The notes under the pieces were generated by a model. It was not told the DNA's origin and did no database searches. It saw nothing but the letters and a program-made list of their open reading frames with translations. The position numbers and the translations under genes were made by a program. From Alcanivorax sp. (GTDB lineage Bacteria; Pseudomonadota; Gammaproteobacteria; Pseudomonadales; Alcanivoracaceae): 64,000 nucleotides of DNA. The DNA lies in the NCBI GenBank assembly GCA_022565695.1, contig JAIUME010000001.1:310001-374000 (forward strand). The letters run 5' to 3'. Positions 12,623 to 22,326 of this stretch are shown here, one piece after another (position 1 is the stretch's first letter; each line of letters begins with the position of its first letter).

Positions 12623-14326
12623 GTGCAAAGCATTCATCTTGCCCTCTTTGTCGGCGCAGCCCTGCTGTTTGTCGGCCTGCTGCTGGGCACCTTGTCCACG
12701 CGGGTGGGGGTGCCGTCGCTGCTGGTGTTTCTGGTGGTCGGCATGCTGGCCGGGGAAGATGGCATTGGTGGCATCCAGTTTCAGGATTTCGAGCTCGGCT
12801 TCCTGGTCAGTAATCTGGCGTTGGCGATCATTCTGCTCGACGGCGGTCTGCGCACCCGGCTGAGCACCTTTCGGGCGGGTCTCAAACCCGCGCTGACGCT
12901 TGCCACGCTTGGCGTTCTGCTGACCGCCATGTCGGTCGGCGCTTTTGCCACCTGGTTGCTGGGGATCGACTGGCGCCTGGGGCTGTTGCTCGGCGGCATC
13001 ATTGGCTCCACCGATGCGGCGGCGGTCTTCAATGTCATCAAGGGTGCCGGGCTGCGGCTCAATGAGCGGGTGGAAAGCACCCTGGAAATCGAATCCGGCC
13101 TGAACGATCCGATGGCCATTTTCATCACCGTGCTGCTGATTGATCTGCTGACGCTGCCGGATGCGAAGTGGGGGCTGGAAACCCTTGTCGTGCTGATTCA
13201 GCAGTTCGGGCTCGGGGCACTGCTGGGTGTCGCGCTGGGTGCCGGGCTGTCGGAACTGCTGCTGCGTGTGCGCAGCAATGAGGGCCTGCACGCGCTACTG
13301 CTGTGCACCGGCGGGGCAGCCATTTTCAGCCTGACCAATATGGTCGGGGGCTCCGGCTTCCTGGCGGTTTATCTGGTCGGGCTGATTGCCGGCAACCGCC
13401 GCGCCGGCACCAGTGACAACGTTTTGCGGTCCATGGACTCCATGGCCTGGCTGGCACAATCCGGCATGTTCCTGCTGCTGGGGCTGCTGGTGACGCCTGC
13501 GGGCCTCATCACCTCTCTGCTGCCGGGCCTGATGATCGCGCTGTTTCTGACCTTTATTGCACGCCCGGTGGCGGTCTGGATATCTCTGTTGCCGTTCGCC
13601 TTCAGCAACCGGGAAAAGACCTTTATTGCCTGGACAGGCCTGCGTGGCGCCGTGCCCATCGTGCTGGCCGTGTTCCCGTTGCTGGCTGGCGTACCCGAGA
13701 ACCGCCTGCTGTTCGACATCACCTTTGTGGTGGTGCTGACCTCGCTGTTGTTGCAGGGCACATCCATCGGTTTCGTCGCCCGGCGCATGCGGGTGGCGCT
13801 GCCGCCCGCCGCCAGCCCCCTTGCTGCGGTCGCCCTGGAAGGCGCTGAAGATCAGTTCCTGGTGCAGTTTCGTATTCAGGCCGGCTCCCGCGCCGAGGGC
13901 AAGACCATGGACCAGGTAGCATTCCCTGGCGTGCAACCGATTGCACTGGTACGCGGCGGGGTGTCGCTGAACCTGGCCGACAACCCGGTGCTGCAGGCCA
14001 ATGACCTGCTGACATGGCTGACAAGCCATGCCGAACAGGAACAGCTGGGGGAATGGTTCCTGGCCACCACGGCGACGTTGCGCCGCTTCTACGGTGACTT
14101 CACGGTGCGGGCTACCGCGCGCGTCAGCGACGTGGCCATGAGCTATGGCCTGACGGGCCTGTCACCTGCGGTGATGGGCATGACGCTGGAAGAGCTGTTC
14201 CACCAGCGCCACAAGGGCACGCCTGTGGTTGGCGATACCATCGAGTTGGGCGGGATTCGTCTGCGCGTACGTTCTCTGGAGCGTGGCCAGGTGCATCAGG
14301 TGGGTATCCGCCTGCCTAAGACCTGA
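12623..14326 (+). CDS. nhaP2: Potassium/proton antiporter, CvrA/NhaP2 type
   Basis: CPA1-family inner-membrane exchanger that expels K+ for H+. 567 residues, close to the family length of about 575. It starts at GTG 12623 (VQSIHLALFVGAALL). About twelve hydrophobic segments span residues 5-400. Conserved family features include the segment IIGSTDAAAVF with the key Asp and ESGLNDPMAIF. A RCK_C (TrkA_C) regulatory domain follows at about 410-490, with a small C-terminal domain after it. The gene ends 12 bp from the convergent Ntn hydrolase gene. Confidence 0.92.
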   Translation: MQSIHLALFVGAALLFVGLLLGTLSTRVGVPSLLVFLVVGMLAGEDGIGGIQFQDFELGFLVSNLALAIILLDGGLRTRLSTFRAGLKPALTLATLGVLLTAMSVGAFATWLLGIDWRLGLLLGGIIGSTDAAAVFNVIKGAGLRLNERVESTLEIESGLNDPMAIFITVLLIDLLTLPDAKWGLETLVVLIQQFGLGALLGVALGAGLSELLLRVRSNEGLHALLLCTGGAAIFSLTNMVGGSGFLAVYLVGLIAGNRRAGTSDNVLRSMDSMAWLAQSGMFLLLGLLVTPAGLITSLLPGLMIALFLTFIARPVAVWISLLPFAFSNREKTFIAWTGLRGAVPIVLAVFPLLAGVPENRLLFDITFVVVLTSLLLQGTSIGFVARRMRVALPPAASPLAAVALEGAEDQFLVQFRIQAGSRAEGKTMDQVAFPGVQPIALVRGGVSLNLADNPVLQANDLLTWLTSHAEQEQLGEWFLATTATLRRFYGDFTVRATARVSDVAMSYGLTGLSPAVMGMTLEELFHQRHKGTPVVGDTIELGGIRLRVRSLERGQVHQVGIRLPKT

Positions 14327-14338
14327 CCGGCTACGCGT

Positions 14339-15397
14339 TTATTGCAGTCCGAGAAACGCGAAGGGCTCGCTGCGACGAAACTTGCCGGACACATCTCCCG
14401 CGTACATTTCACGCTGATCCGGGCCGAGCGTCAGCACCCTTGCACCCGCCCGGGGCGCGAAGTTCAGCTTGCGCAGATCAACCCAGAAGGTATTCGGCAT
14501 CATCGCCGACTCGAAGTAGTAGCGGCGTGCCTTGTGGTCCACCACCGTCCGCCAGCGAGTAGAGGAAATATGCGGGCTGTCCGGCGTCGAGATGCCCAGC
14601 GGCACCGACACATTGCGGATCACGCTGAACACGCTGGCCACGGCCAGCTCGGCATCCGCCACCTTGGGAATGGCATTAATGTAGAAATGGGCGCGCACGA
14701 AGCGGTCCGCGGGGCGATTGGTGCCAGGCAGCATGGTCGTGCCACCGATCTCGTCCCAGTAATCCGCGAGCACGAGTTGCCGATCGAATGTCGGCTGGTT
14801 GGTCATCACCTGATAGTCCGGGCTGTGATGGATCACCAGTTCACCGCCGACATACTCCATGATCGCACTGTCGCCCAGTGCGTCGGACATAGACAGATGC
14901 AGCGCGGCCAGGCGGTCTTCTCCGGGCATCTTGTCCGTGATGACCAGAAACGGCTGCTCGCGCACATAGGCCACGGCTTCCGATACGCTGGCAAAATTGT
15001 CGAGCATGAACTGGGCCCACAATGAGATCGCCAGAGCGGGCGTCTCGCCATCCAGCGCCGGATACTCCGAATCGGGCAACCAGAGCAGGTTGGCCATCAG
15101 GCCGGCTTCATTAACCCCGTCGCTGGAGGCAATGTCATACGCTGTCGCCACCACGCTGCCGTACTTTGCCTCCCAGGTCAGCGAGGTCTCCCCCGCCAGG
15201 CCATTGCGGGCGACGCCACGCGGCAGTACCCAGAGGTTGGTGCCGATGTCCGTTTTCCAGTCCATGGATCGGGCCGTCAGGATGCGGCCTTCCGGGCCAA
15301 GGTAGACCACTCGGGTACAAGCCTCGGCATGCAGGGCGCTCATGCCGCTCGCCAGCGCAATCAGGCAAACGAGGGCCAGATTTCCGTATCGCTTCAT
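14339..15397 (-). CDS. Exported linear amide C-N hydrolase (choloylglycine hydrolase / penicillin V acylase family)
   Basis: Ntn hydrolase that cleaves amide bonds with an N-terminal cysteine. 352 residues from MKRYGNLALVC at 15397, chosen because a signal peptide (1-26) starts here and AGGAG/AGGTG sits upstream. Cleavage after HAEA exposes Cys27, the nucleophile, followed by TRVVYLGPEG. The conserved family positions RSMDWKTD, DGVNEAGL and MTNQPTFD are present. Gram-negative members act on bile salts, penicillin V or acyl-homoserine lactones; the substrate here cannot be told. Location in the periplasm is inferred. Confidence 0.87.
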   Translation of the reverse strand: MKRYGNLALVCLIALASGMSALHAEACTRVVYLGPEGRILTARSMDWKTDIGTNLWVLPRGVARNGLAGETSLTWEAKYGSVVATAYDIASSDGVNEAGLMANLLWLPDSEYPALDGETPALAISLWAQFMLDNFASVSEAVAYVREQPFLVITDKMPGEDRLAALHLSMSDALGDSAIMEYVGGELVIHHSPDYQVMTNQPTFDRQLVLADYWDEIGGTTMLPGTNRPADRFVRAHFYINAIPKVADAELAVASVFSVIRNVSVPLGISTPDSPHISSTRWRTVVDHKARRYYFESAMMPNTFWVDLRKLNFAPRAGARVLTLGPDQREMYAGDVSGKFRRSEPFAFLGLQ

Positions 15398-15620
15398 CAC
15401 CTGTCTCTCCTGTATCAGTGTCCGTGCTTTCACGTCATCATCTACCGCGTCAGATTTTGAATATATCAGCCTGAACAGGTGGTCACGTGAAGCCTGACTG
15501 CCCCCGGAGACAGGCCGCCGGGAATCTGCGGTCAACCCTGTTCCGGTGAACATTCGTTATAACTGCGCACCGTCTATGGCAGTGCCGCCCACCGCGGCCC
15601 GGATCAGAGAGAGTTCAGCT

Positions 15621-17438
15621 ATGCCCCAGTTCAAGGTGCCGATGCGCGACATGCGCTTCCTGCTCAACGAAGTATTCGACTACAACAGCCACTACCAGAG
15701 CCTGCCGAACGGCGGGGAAGCCACGCCAGACATGGTGGATGCGATTCTGGGTGAGTGCGCGCGCCTGTGTGAAAACACCATAGCGCCGCTGTATCAGTCC
15801 GGCGACGAGGAAGGCTGCAAGCTGGCCGACGGCCAGGTCTCCACGCCTGCCGGGTATAAGGAAGCCTACGCCGAGTACATGGCGGGCGGCTGGCAGGGTC
15901 TCTCCCACCCGGTGGAATACGGCGGCCAGGGCCTGCCGATGTCACTGGGCATGCTCAAGCAGGAGATGATGGGCACGGCCAACTGGTCTTTCGCCATGTA
16001 TCCGGGCCTGTCCCTGGGTGCCATGAACACCATCATGCTGCACGGCACCGAAGAGCAGAAGCAGGCCTATCTGACACCGCTCACCGAAGGCGTCTGGGCG
16101 GGCACCATGTGCCTGACAGAGCCGCAGTGCGGCACGGATCTGGGCCAGATGAAGAGCAAGGCCGAGCCCCAGGCCGACGGCAGCTACAAGATTACCGGCA
16201 CCAAGATCTTTATTTCCTCCGGTGACCACGACCTGACCGAGAACATCGTGCACATCGTGCTGGCGCGTCTGCCGGATGCGCCTCCGGGCACCAAAGGCAT
16301 TTCCCTGTTCATCGTGCCCAAGTACCTGCCCGGCAAGATCGGCGAAAGCAACGGCGTCACCGCCGGCGCGCTGGAAAAGAAAATGGGTATCAAGGCCTCC
16401 GCCACCTGCGTGATGAATTTCGACGGCGCCACCGGCTTCCTGCTGGGCCCGGAAAACGAAGGCCTGGAGTGCATGTTCACCTTCATGAACTCGGCCCGTG
16501 TCGGCACCGCCATGCAGGGCATCTGCCACGCCGAGCGCTCCCTGCAAGGCGCACTGCCCTATGCCAAGGAGCGCCGCTCCATGCGCGCGCTGTCGGGCAA
16601 GAAAGATCCCGAGCACAGCGCTGACGCGATCATTCACCACGGTGACGTGCGCCGCATGCTGCTGACCCAGAAGGCCATCGCTGAAGGCGGCCGCGCCATG
16701 CTGTATTTCACCGGGCAGTATGCCGACAAGATGATCAGCGGCATTCTCGAAGGCGACAAGCAGAAGCAGGAATACTGGGACAGCCAGCTTGGCTTCCTCA
16801 CCCCGATTCTGAAAGGCTTCCTGACCGAGAAGGGTCTGGAGTGCGCCAACCTTGGCATGCAGGTGTTTGGTGGCCACGGTTATATTCGTGAACACGGCAT
16901 GGAACAGATTGCCCGCGACGCGCGCATCAGCACCCTGTATGAAGGCACCACCGGCATTCAGGCACTGGATCTGCTCGGCCGCAAGGTGCTGCTGATGACC
17001 CGTGGCAAGTGTGTGCGGGAATTCAGCCAGAAGCTGGTGGATTTCGGCACTCGCAACATGACCAATAGCACGCTGCGTCCCTTCGCCTGGAAGTTGCTGA
17101 AAATCGCAGCGCAGTGGAACTATCTGACCACACGCGTGATGCTCACGGCATCAAAAGACCGCGACGTGGTCAGCACCGCCAGCAATGATTTCCTGATGTA
17201 TTCCGGTTACGCGATGATGGCGTACTTCTGGGCGGTGATGGCGGCCAAGGCGCAGGAAAAACTGAACAAGGGCGACGGTGAACAGGCGAAGGAATTCTAC
17301 GAGGCGAAACTGGCCACGGCTGAATTCTACTTCGACCATCTGCTGCCCCAGGCCAAGGGCCATGCAGAAGCCATGCTCAAGCCCACCAAAAGCATGATGC
17401 AGCTGAAGGCCGAGCATTTCTCGTTCGATTACGAGTAA
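15621..17438 (+). CDS. Acyl-CoA dehydrogenase (large, C-terminally extended type)
   Basis: FAD enzyme for the first step of fatty acid beta-oxidation. 605 residues from MPQFKVPMRDMRFLL at 15621, which has AGAGAG upstream. The acyl-CoA dehydrogenase N, M and C domains occupy about 30-470 (CLTEPQCGTDLG and GGHGYIREHGMEQIARD are recognisable). An extra C-terminal domain of about 120 residues follows, as in the 600-residue proteobacterial class. Chain-length preference is unknown. It is convergent with the following kinase gene. Confidence 0.93.
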   Translation: MPQFKVPMRDMRFLLNEVFDYNSHYQSLPNGGEATPDMVDAILGECARLCENTIAPLYQSGDEEGCKLADGQVSTPAGYKEAYAEYMAGGWQGLSHPVEYGGQGLPMSLGMLKQEMMGTANWSFAMYPGLSLGAMNTIMLHGTEEQKQAYLTPLTEGVWAGTMCLTEPQCGTDLGQMKSKAEPQADGSYKITGTKIFISSGDHDLTENIVHIVLARLPDAPPGTKGISLFIVPKYLPGKIGESNGVTAGALEKKMGIKASATCVMNFDGATGFLLGPENEGLECMFTFMNSARVGTAMQGICHAERSLQGALPYAKERRSMRALSGKKDPEHSADAIIHHGDVRRMLLTQKAIAEGGRAMLYFTGQYADKMISGILEGDKQKQEYWDSQLGFLTPILKGFLTEKGLECANLGMQVFGGHGYIREHGMEQIARDARISTLYEGTTGIQALDLLGRKVLLMTRGKCVREFSQKLVDFGTRNMTNSTLRPFAWKLLKIAAQWNYLTTRVMLTASKDRDVVSTASNDFLMYSGYAMMAYFWAVMAAKAQEKLNKGDGEQAKEFYEAKLATAEFYFDHLLPQAKGHAEAMLKPTKSMMQLKAEHFSFDYE

Positions 17439-17452
17439 TCGGTTACAAGTGA

Positions 17453-19822
17453 TTAGTGGTGACGCGGCGCCCAGCGCCGCAACGTGATGATCATCTGTTT
17501 AAGCGTCAACGGCTTGGACAGATGATCATCCATCCCTGCTGCCAGGCAGCGGCGGCGATGCTCACCCAGCGCGTGGGCCGTTAACGCAATCACCGGCATA
17601 CGCGGATAGGCCAGCTCATCTTCCCAGATACGGATCCGACGGGTGGTCTCATAGCCATCCAGGTCCGGCATTTCGCAATCCATCAGTACCAGATCGAAAC
17701 GTTCGCCTCCCTGCAGGCGGCGCAGTGCTTCCTCACCACCCGAGGCGATGGTGACGCGCACCTCCAGTTTGTTCAGTAGGGCTTTGACCACCATCTGATT
17801 GACCGCATTGTCTTCCACCAGCAGCACTGACAGGTCGGGGAAGCGGCTGTCATTGCCGATTTCGGCGGCCGGCAACGGCAATTGGCCGGGCATCAACCGC
17901 ACCCGAAAGCTGAACCGGGAACCCTTGCCCGGTGCGCTTTCCACGTCGATGTGACCGCCCATCAGCTCGATCAGCTGCCGGGATATGGCCAGCCCCAGGC
18001 CCGTGCCGCCGTAGCGACGGGTGGTGGAGCTGTCCGCTTGCTGGAACGACTCGAACAACTGATCCACCTGCGCCGGTGTCATGCCGATCCCTTCATCCGT
18101 CACAGAGCATTGCAGCCACAGCCAGTCACCGATGCGCTGGCAGCGCGCGCTGAGCGTTACCGTGCCCGCATGGGTGAACTTGATGGCGTTGCTGAGCAGG
18201 TTCAGCAATACCTGCCGCAACCGAGGGCCATCGCCTCGCACCCAATCCGGTATCTCATCCGGCCAGTCAGCGCGCAGGGTCAGGCCCTGTTGTTCAGCCG
18301 CGCCCTGGAAGATCGTCAGGCTGTCCTCCAGCAATCCTGGCAGATTGAAATCCTCCCGTTCCAGCTCCAGCTTGCCCGCGGCAATCTTGGAGTAGTCCAG
18401 CACATCGTTGATGATCGTCAGCAAGCTTTCGCCGGCGGTATACAGCGTATCCATGTAGTTGCGCTGGGTGCGGTCCAGAGGCGTGTCCCGCATCAACTCG
18501 GTGATACCGAGCATGGCATTCATCGGCGTGCGTATCTCATGGCTCATGCGCGCCAGGAAGTCGCTCTTTGCTGCACTCTCCGCCTGTGCCCGCGCGCTTT
18601 CGCGGGTGCGCACCAGGCTTTCCCGCTTGAGCGCGTTGAGGCGGGTGGCGAGGCCCAGTGACAGCAGGATCTGCTGCATCACCAGCGCAATCTGCAGACC
18701 GTGCACATTGAGCAGTACAGGGAAATTCCCCAGCAGACCGTAAGTGTTGAGCGCCAGCGCCAGTATCATCACCAGAAAAGCGCTCCAGGCCACAACAAAG
18801 ATCCAGGCCTGGGGCCGGCGCATCACCAGGCAGATGACACCAACCGGGATCAGCACCGCGAAGGTGGCAATGGCGAAGGCACCCTGCAGATGGTTGATAC
18901 TGCCGGCAGGCAGCACCAGCTGGGCCAGGGTGACCAGAAACAGCCCCCAACTCATCCAGCGCAGCGGCCAATCCAGTCGCGGTAACTCACGGGTTTCCAG
19001 GAAATCTCGGGCAAACAACACCCCGGTGAGCAGCGCCATATACGCCGCCACAAAGGGCAGGTTGTCCAGCCAGCCCAGATTCGCCGGCCACAGACGCACG
19101 ACCACGCCCTGGAGGCACGCCACATACACCATGGCGAAGCCCACATGGGCCACATAGAAGCGATTGACCTTTTCCTGTGCACCAAGCCAGAGCACAAGAT
19201 GATAGATCAGCAACCCGAACCCGATGCCGTAGAACAGCCCCTGAAGCCAGTCGTTCTTCAGATAGCGCACCAGAAACGCCGCGTGACCACTGAGCACCAG
19301 CGGCACCGTCATGGAGCTGTGTGTATGCACCCGGACATACAGTTGTGCGGCATCCTCCGCGGGGAGCGCCAGCGGCACGACAAAGAACCGGGCCGGAATC
19401 GGGCGGTCCGCAAACGGACGCGTATCCCCGAGCAGCCATTGCTGCCCGGGTAGTGGCTCGCCATCGCCGTCCAGCAGGAAGATGTCCAGCTCATCGAGCA
19501 GGGCATAATCCACCAGTAGCCAGGTGCGCAGTGCCGCGGGCTCGGTGTTGATCAGGTTGGCACGGAACCAGCATGCATCCGCCCGGTAGCCGAAGGTGAC
19601 CTGGCGGGACGCCAGCGGCGTGAAGGTTTCAGTGTGGGCCTGCGCCAGGGTGCTTCGAGCGTCACCATCACACCAGTAGCTCAGGTGTGGTGCCAGGGAA
19701 ATGTGGGCAACAGGATCAGACAACAGCAGAGGTGTGCCGGCGCGAGACGGCAGTGCATGGCTGATGATCAAGAGCAGCAGGATCAGACAAGACAGCCTGC
19801 CGACGCGTCCGGTTGCATTCAT
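17453..19822 (-). CDS. Hybrid sensor histidine kinase with 7TMR-DISM input
   Basis: 789 residues from MNATGRVGRLSCLIL at 19822. In order: signal peptide (1-28), periplasmic 7TMR-DISM extracellular domain (about 35-180), seven membrane spans (about 190-395), coiled linker, dimerisation domain with His428 in SHEIRTP, ATPase domain with NLLSNAIKF, TDEGIGM and GGTGLGLAI, then a receiver domain (about 665-785) with phospho-acceptor Asp715 and Lys770. The periplasmic domain type is thought to bind carbohydrates or similar ligands. No partner regulator gene is adjacent. Confidence 0.93.
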   Translation of the reverse strand: MNATGRVGRLSCLILLLLIISHALPSRAGTPLLLSDPVAHISLAPHLSYWCDGDARSTLAQAHTETFTPLASRQVTFGYRADACWFRANLINTEPAALRTWLLVDYALLDELDIFLLDGDGEPLPGQQWLLGDTRPFADRPIPARFFVVPLALPAEDAAQLYVRVHTHSSMTVPLVLSGHAAFLVRYLKNDWLQGLFYGIGFGLLIYHLVLWLGAQEKVNRFYVAHVGFAMVYVACLQGVVVRLWPANLGWLDNLPFVAAYMALLTGVLFARDFLETRELPRLDWPLRWMSWGLFLVTLAQLVLPAGSINHLQGAFAIATFAVLIPVGVICLVMRRPQAWIFVVAWSAFLVMILALALNTYGLLGNFPVLLNVHGLQIALVMQQILLSLGLATRLNALKRESLVRTRESARAQAESAAKSDFLARMSHEIRTPMNAMLGITELMRDTPLDRTQRNYMDTLYTAGESLLTIINDVLDYSKIAAGKLELEREDFNLPGLLEDSLTIFQGAAEQQGLTLRADWPDEIPDWVRGDGPRLRQVLLNLLSNAIKFTHAGTVTLSARCQRIGDWLWLQCSVTDEGIGMTPAQVDQLFESFQQADSSTTRRYGGTGLGLAISRQLIELMGGHIDVESAPGKGSRFSFRVRLMPGQLPLPAAEIGNDSRFPDLSVLLVEDNAVNQMVVKALLNKLEVRVTIASGGEEALRRLQGGERFDLVLMDCEMPDLDGYETTRRIRIWEDELAYPRMPVIALTAHALGEHRRRCLAAGMDDHLSKPLTLKQMIITLRRWAPRHH

Positions 19823-20058
19823 CCCTGTACCCCACCCCCCGCCAGTTCCGCTGGCACGGTTGTCACCATGCCAGCCCCCGGGTGAAGACGATCCGTTCCA
19901 AAACCACTTTATCCTAATCATGGCACCCCAGGGAACGCTCTTCTGTTTACACATGCTTACTCAATGGCGTGCGTGAACACTGGCATACTGGGCACCGCGG
20001 CAGATGCGCCGCCGGAGATATTTGTTTAGTCTTGGCAATCTGACGCAAAGGAATCTTC

Positions 20059-20865
20059 ATGCCTTACTTCCAGGGAAAACGCATTCTGATCACCGGCGCT
20101 GGTACGGGCCTCGGTGCCCTGATGGCGGAACAGTTTGCGCGTGAGGGCGCCGAGGTGATCGTGACAGCCAGGCGCCGCAAGCCAGCAGAGGACGTCTGCA
20201 AGCGGGTGCAGGCCGCTGGCGGTCGTGGCCATGCCATGCTGCTGGACGTGAGTGATCTGGAGGCTATTCCGGCGTTCCGGGACGCAGTGCACGAGCAGGT
20301 GGGCCCCATTGATGTGCTGATCAACAACGCCGGCGTCGTCTTTGGCGGTGAGTTCGAGCAGGTCAGTCTGGCAGAGCACCTGAACACCTTTCAGATCAAT
20401 ACGCTGGGCCTGATTGCCATGTCCCATGCGTTCCTGGACGACCTGCGAGAGGCCGAACAGGGTCACCTGGTGAATATCGCCAGTGCCAGCGCCTATATCG
20501 GCCTGCCCTGGGGCAGCACCTACGCCGCCAGCAAATGGGCGGTGCTGGGCTTTTCCGAATCCCTGCGGCTGGAGCTGCGGGAGCGGCGCATCAATAATGT
20601 TGCCGTGACGACGGTCTGCCCCAGTTATATCAATACTGGCATGTTCGATGGCGTGCGCAGCCCGTTGCTGTCACCCATGCTGCGACCGGAGAAAGTTGTC
20701 AAATCCATAATGCGCGGCATCCGCAACAAAGAAGCCATGGTCGCTGAGCCGCGCATGGTAAAAAATATTGATTTACTTAAGGGCGTACTGCCGGGGCGTG
20801 TATGGGACGAAGTCGCCAAACGCACCGGCATATCCACGTCCATGAAGCACTGGCAAGGCAAATAG
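20059..20865 (+). CDS. Short-chain dehydrogenase/reductase
   Basis: Classical SDR of 268 residues. The cofactor motif TGAGTGLG is at 12-19, NNAG at about 93-96, and the catalytic tetrad includes Ser in NIASASAY and YAASK. The Arg-rich loop TARRR after beta-2 suggests NADP preference (inference). AAAGGAA precedes the ATG. It lies 42 bp before the wax ester synthase, probably in one transcript, so a role with fatty aldehydes, alcohols or another lipid carbonyl is plausible but not shown. Confidence 0.9.
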   Translation: MPYFQGKRILITGAGTGLGALMAEQFAREGAEVIVTARRRKPAEDVCKRVQAAGGRGHAMLLDVSDLEAIPAFRDAVHEQVGPIDVLINNAGVVFGGEFEQVSLAEHLNTFQINTLGLIAMSHAFLDDLREAEQGHLVNIASASAYIGLPWGSTYAASKWAVLGFSESLRLELRERRINNVAVTTVCPSYINTGMFDGVRSPLLSPMLRPEKVVKSIMRGIRNKEAMVAEPRMVKNIDLLKGVLPGRVWDEVAKRTGISTSMKHWQGK

Positions 20866-20907
20866 CGCACAACACGTGATACACACATAAAGGAAGAAGG
20901 ATCTCTG

Positions 20908-22284
20908 ATGAAGCCCTTGAGTCCGGTGGACCAGCTTTTTCTGTGGCTGGAACGACGCCAGCAGCCCATGCATGTCGCTGGCCTTCAACTGTTCAGCTTT
21001 CCCGAAGATGCCGGCCCGAAGTACGTCAGCGAGCTGGCGCAATCCATGCGCGACTACAGCTGTCCGGTAAAGCCCTTCAACCAGCGCCTTCACACCCGTT
21101 TTGGCCAGGCCTTCTGGGTGGAGGACAAGCAGTTCGACATCGATCATCACTTCCGCCATGAGGCGCTGCCCAAACCCGGCCGCATCCGGGAGCTGTTGTC
21201 GCTGGTCTCCGCAGAGCATTCCAATCTGCTGGACCGGGAGCGGCCCCTGTGGGAAGCCCATCTGATCGAAGGCATTCGCGGCCGCCGCTTCGCGCTGTAC
21301 ACCAAGGTGCATCATTCCGTGGTGGACGGTATATCTGCCATGCGCATGGGCATGCGTGCGCTGTCCACTGATCCGAATGAGCGTGATCTGTCACCGGTCT
21401 GGGCCAGCACACCGAAACGGCGTGAACGCATGCAGCTTACCGCAAACCCGGTAGCTGCCGTGAGTGGCCTGGCGCGACTGACCGCCGGGCTCAGCAAACA
21501 GATCGCGACCGTGCCGGCGCTGGCGCGGGAGGTCTATCAGATCACCCAGAAAGCCAAGAACGATCCGGATCATGTCTCCATCTTTCAGGCACCGCAGAGC
21601 ATCATCAATCAACGCATCACCGGTAGCCGACGCTTTGCTGCGCAGTCCTACGACACCTGCCGTTTCAAGGCGATCAGCAAGGCCTTTGGCTGCACCATGA
21701 ATGATATCGTGCTGGCCGTCTGTGGCAGTGCACTGCGCGACTATCTGATCAGTCAGAATGCCTTGCCGGACAAGCCGCTTATTGCCATGGTGCCGATGAG
21801 CCTGCGCACAGACGACAGCGCTGGCGGCAACCAGATTGCCACCATTCTGGCCAACCTGGGCACGCATATCGCCGACCCGGCCAACCGCCTGCGTGTCATC
21901 AAGGCATCTGTAGAAGAAGCCAAAGCGCGCTACAAACAGATGACCCCGGAAGAGATTCTCAACCTTACCGCGTTGATGATGGCACCGACCGGGCTCAATC
22001 TGCTGACGGGTCTGGCACCGGAATGGCGGGCGTTCAACGTCATCATTTCCAATGTGCCCGGCCCGAAGGAGCCACTGTACTGGAATGGGGCCAAGCTGGA
22101 GGGGATGTATCCGGTCTCCATCACACTTAATCAGATCGCGCTCAATATCACCTTGACGAGCTATGTCGATCAGCTCGAGTTCGGCATTATCGGTTGTCGC
22201 CGGACGCTGCCGTCCATGCAGCGCCTGCTGGACTATCTGGAACACGGCATCCGCGAACTGGAAGTTGCTGCAGGCATAAAATAA
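20908..22284 (+). CDS. atfA1: Wax ester synthase / acyl-CoA:diacylglycerol acyltransferase
   Basis: Bifunctional acyltransferase that joins acyl-CoA to fatty alcohol (wax ester) or diacylglycerol (triacylglycerol) for storage lipid. 458 residues. The active site HHSVVDG is at 135-141, with the PLW motif at 113-115 and the MNDIVLAVCG segment in the second half. From memory it closely resembles AtfA1 of Alcanivorax borkumensis along its length, which drives the symbol and the lineage call. A good ribosome site (AAAGGAAGAAGG) precedes the ATG. It ends at a strong terminator. Confidence 0.93.
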   Translation: MKPLSPVDQLFLWLERRQQPMHVAGLQLFSFPEDAGPKYVSELAQSMRDYSCPVKPFNQRLHTRFGQAFWVEDKQFDIDHHFRHEALPKPGRIRELLSLVSAEHSNLLDRERPLWEAHLIEGIRGRRFALYTKVHHSVVDGISAMRMGMRALSTDPNERDLSPVWASTPKRRERMQLTANPVAAVSGLARLTAGLSKQIATVPALAREVYQITQKAKNDPDHVSIFQAPQSIINQRITGSRRFAAQSYDTCRFKAISKAFGCTMNDIVLAVCGSALRDYLISQNALPDKPLIAMVPMSLRTDDSAGGNQIATILANLGTHIADPANRLRVIKASVEEAKARYKQMTPEEILNLTALMMAPTGLNLLTGLAPEWRAFNVIISNVPGPKEPLYWNGAKLEGMYPVSITLNQIALNITLTSYVDQLEFGIIGCRRTLPSMQRLLDYLEHGIRELEVAAGIK

Positions 22285-22307
22285 GCCCCTTTCGGGGCTT
22301 GTTTTTT
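22283..22307 (+). terminator. Rho-independent terminator after the wax ester synthase
   Basis: Stem AAGCCCC/GGGGCTT with loop TTTC, followed by GTTTTTT. The left arm overlaps the stop codon by two bases. It ends the SDR-acyltransferase transcript. Confidence 0.9.
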
Positions 22308-22326
22308 ATCCTGCTCCACTCCGCTA

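Noticed and set aside
15942..16895. Long open frame antisense to the acyl-CoA dehydrogenase
   Set aside because: Shadow frame; no recognisable domain, and the plus strand carries the intact enzyme.
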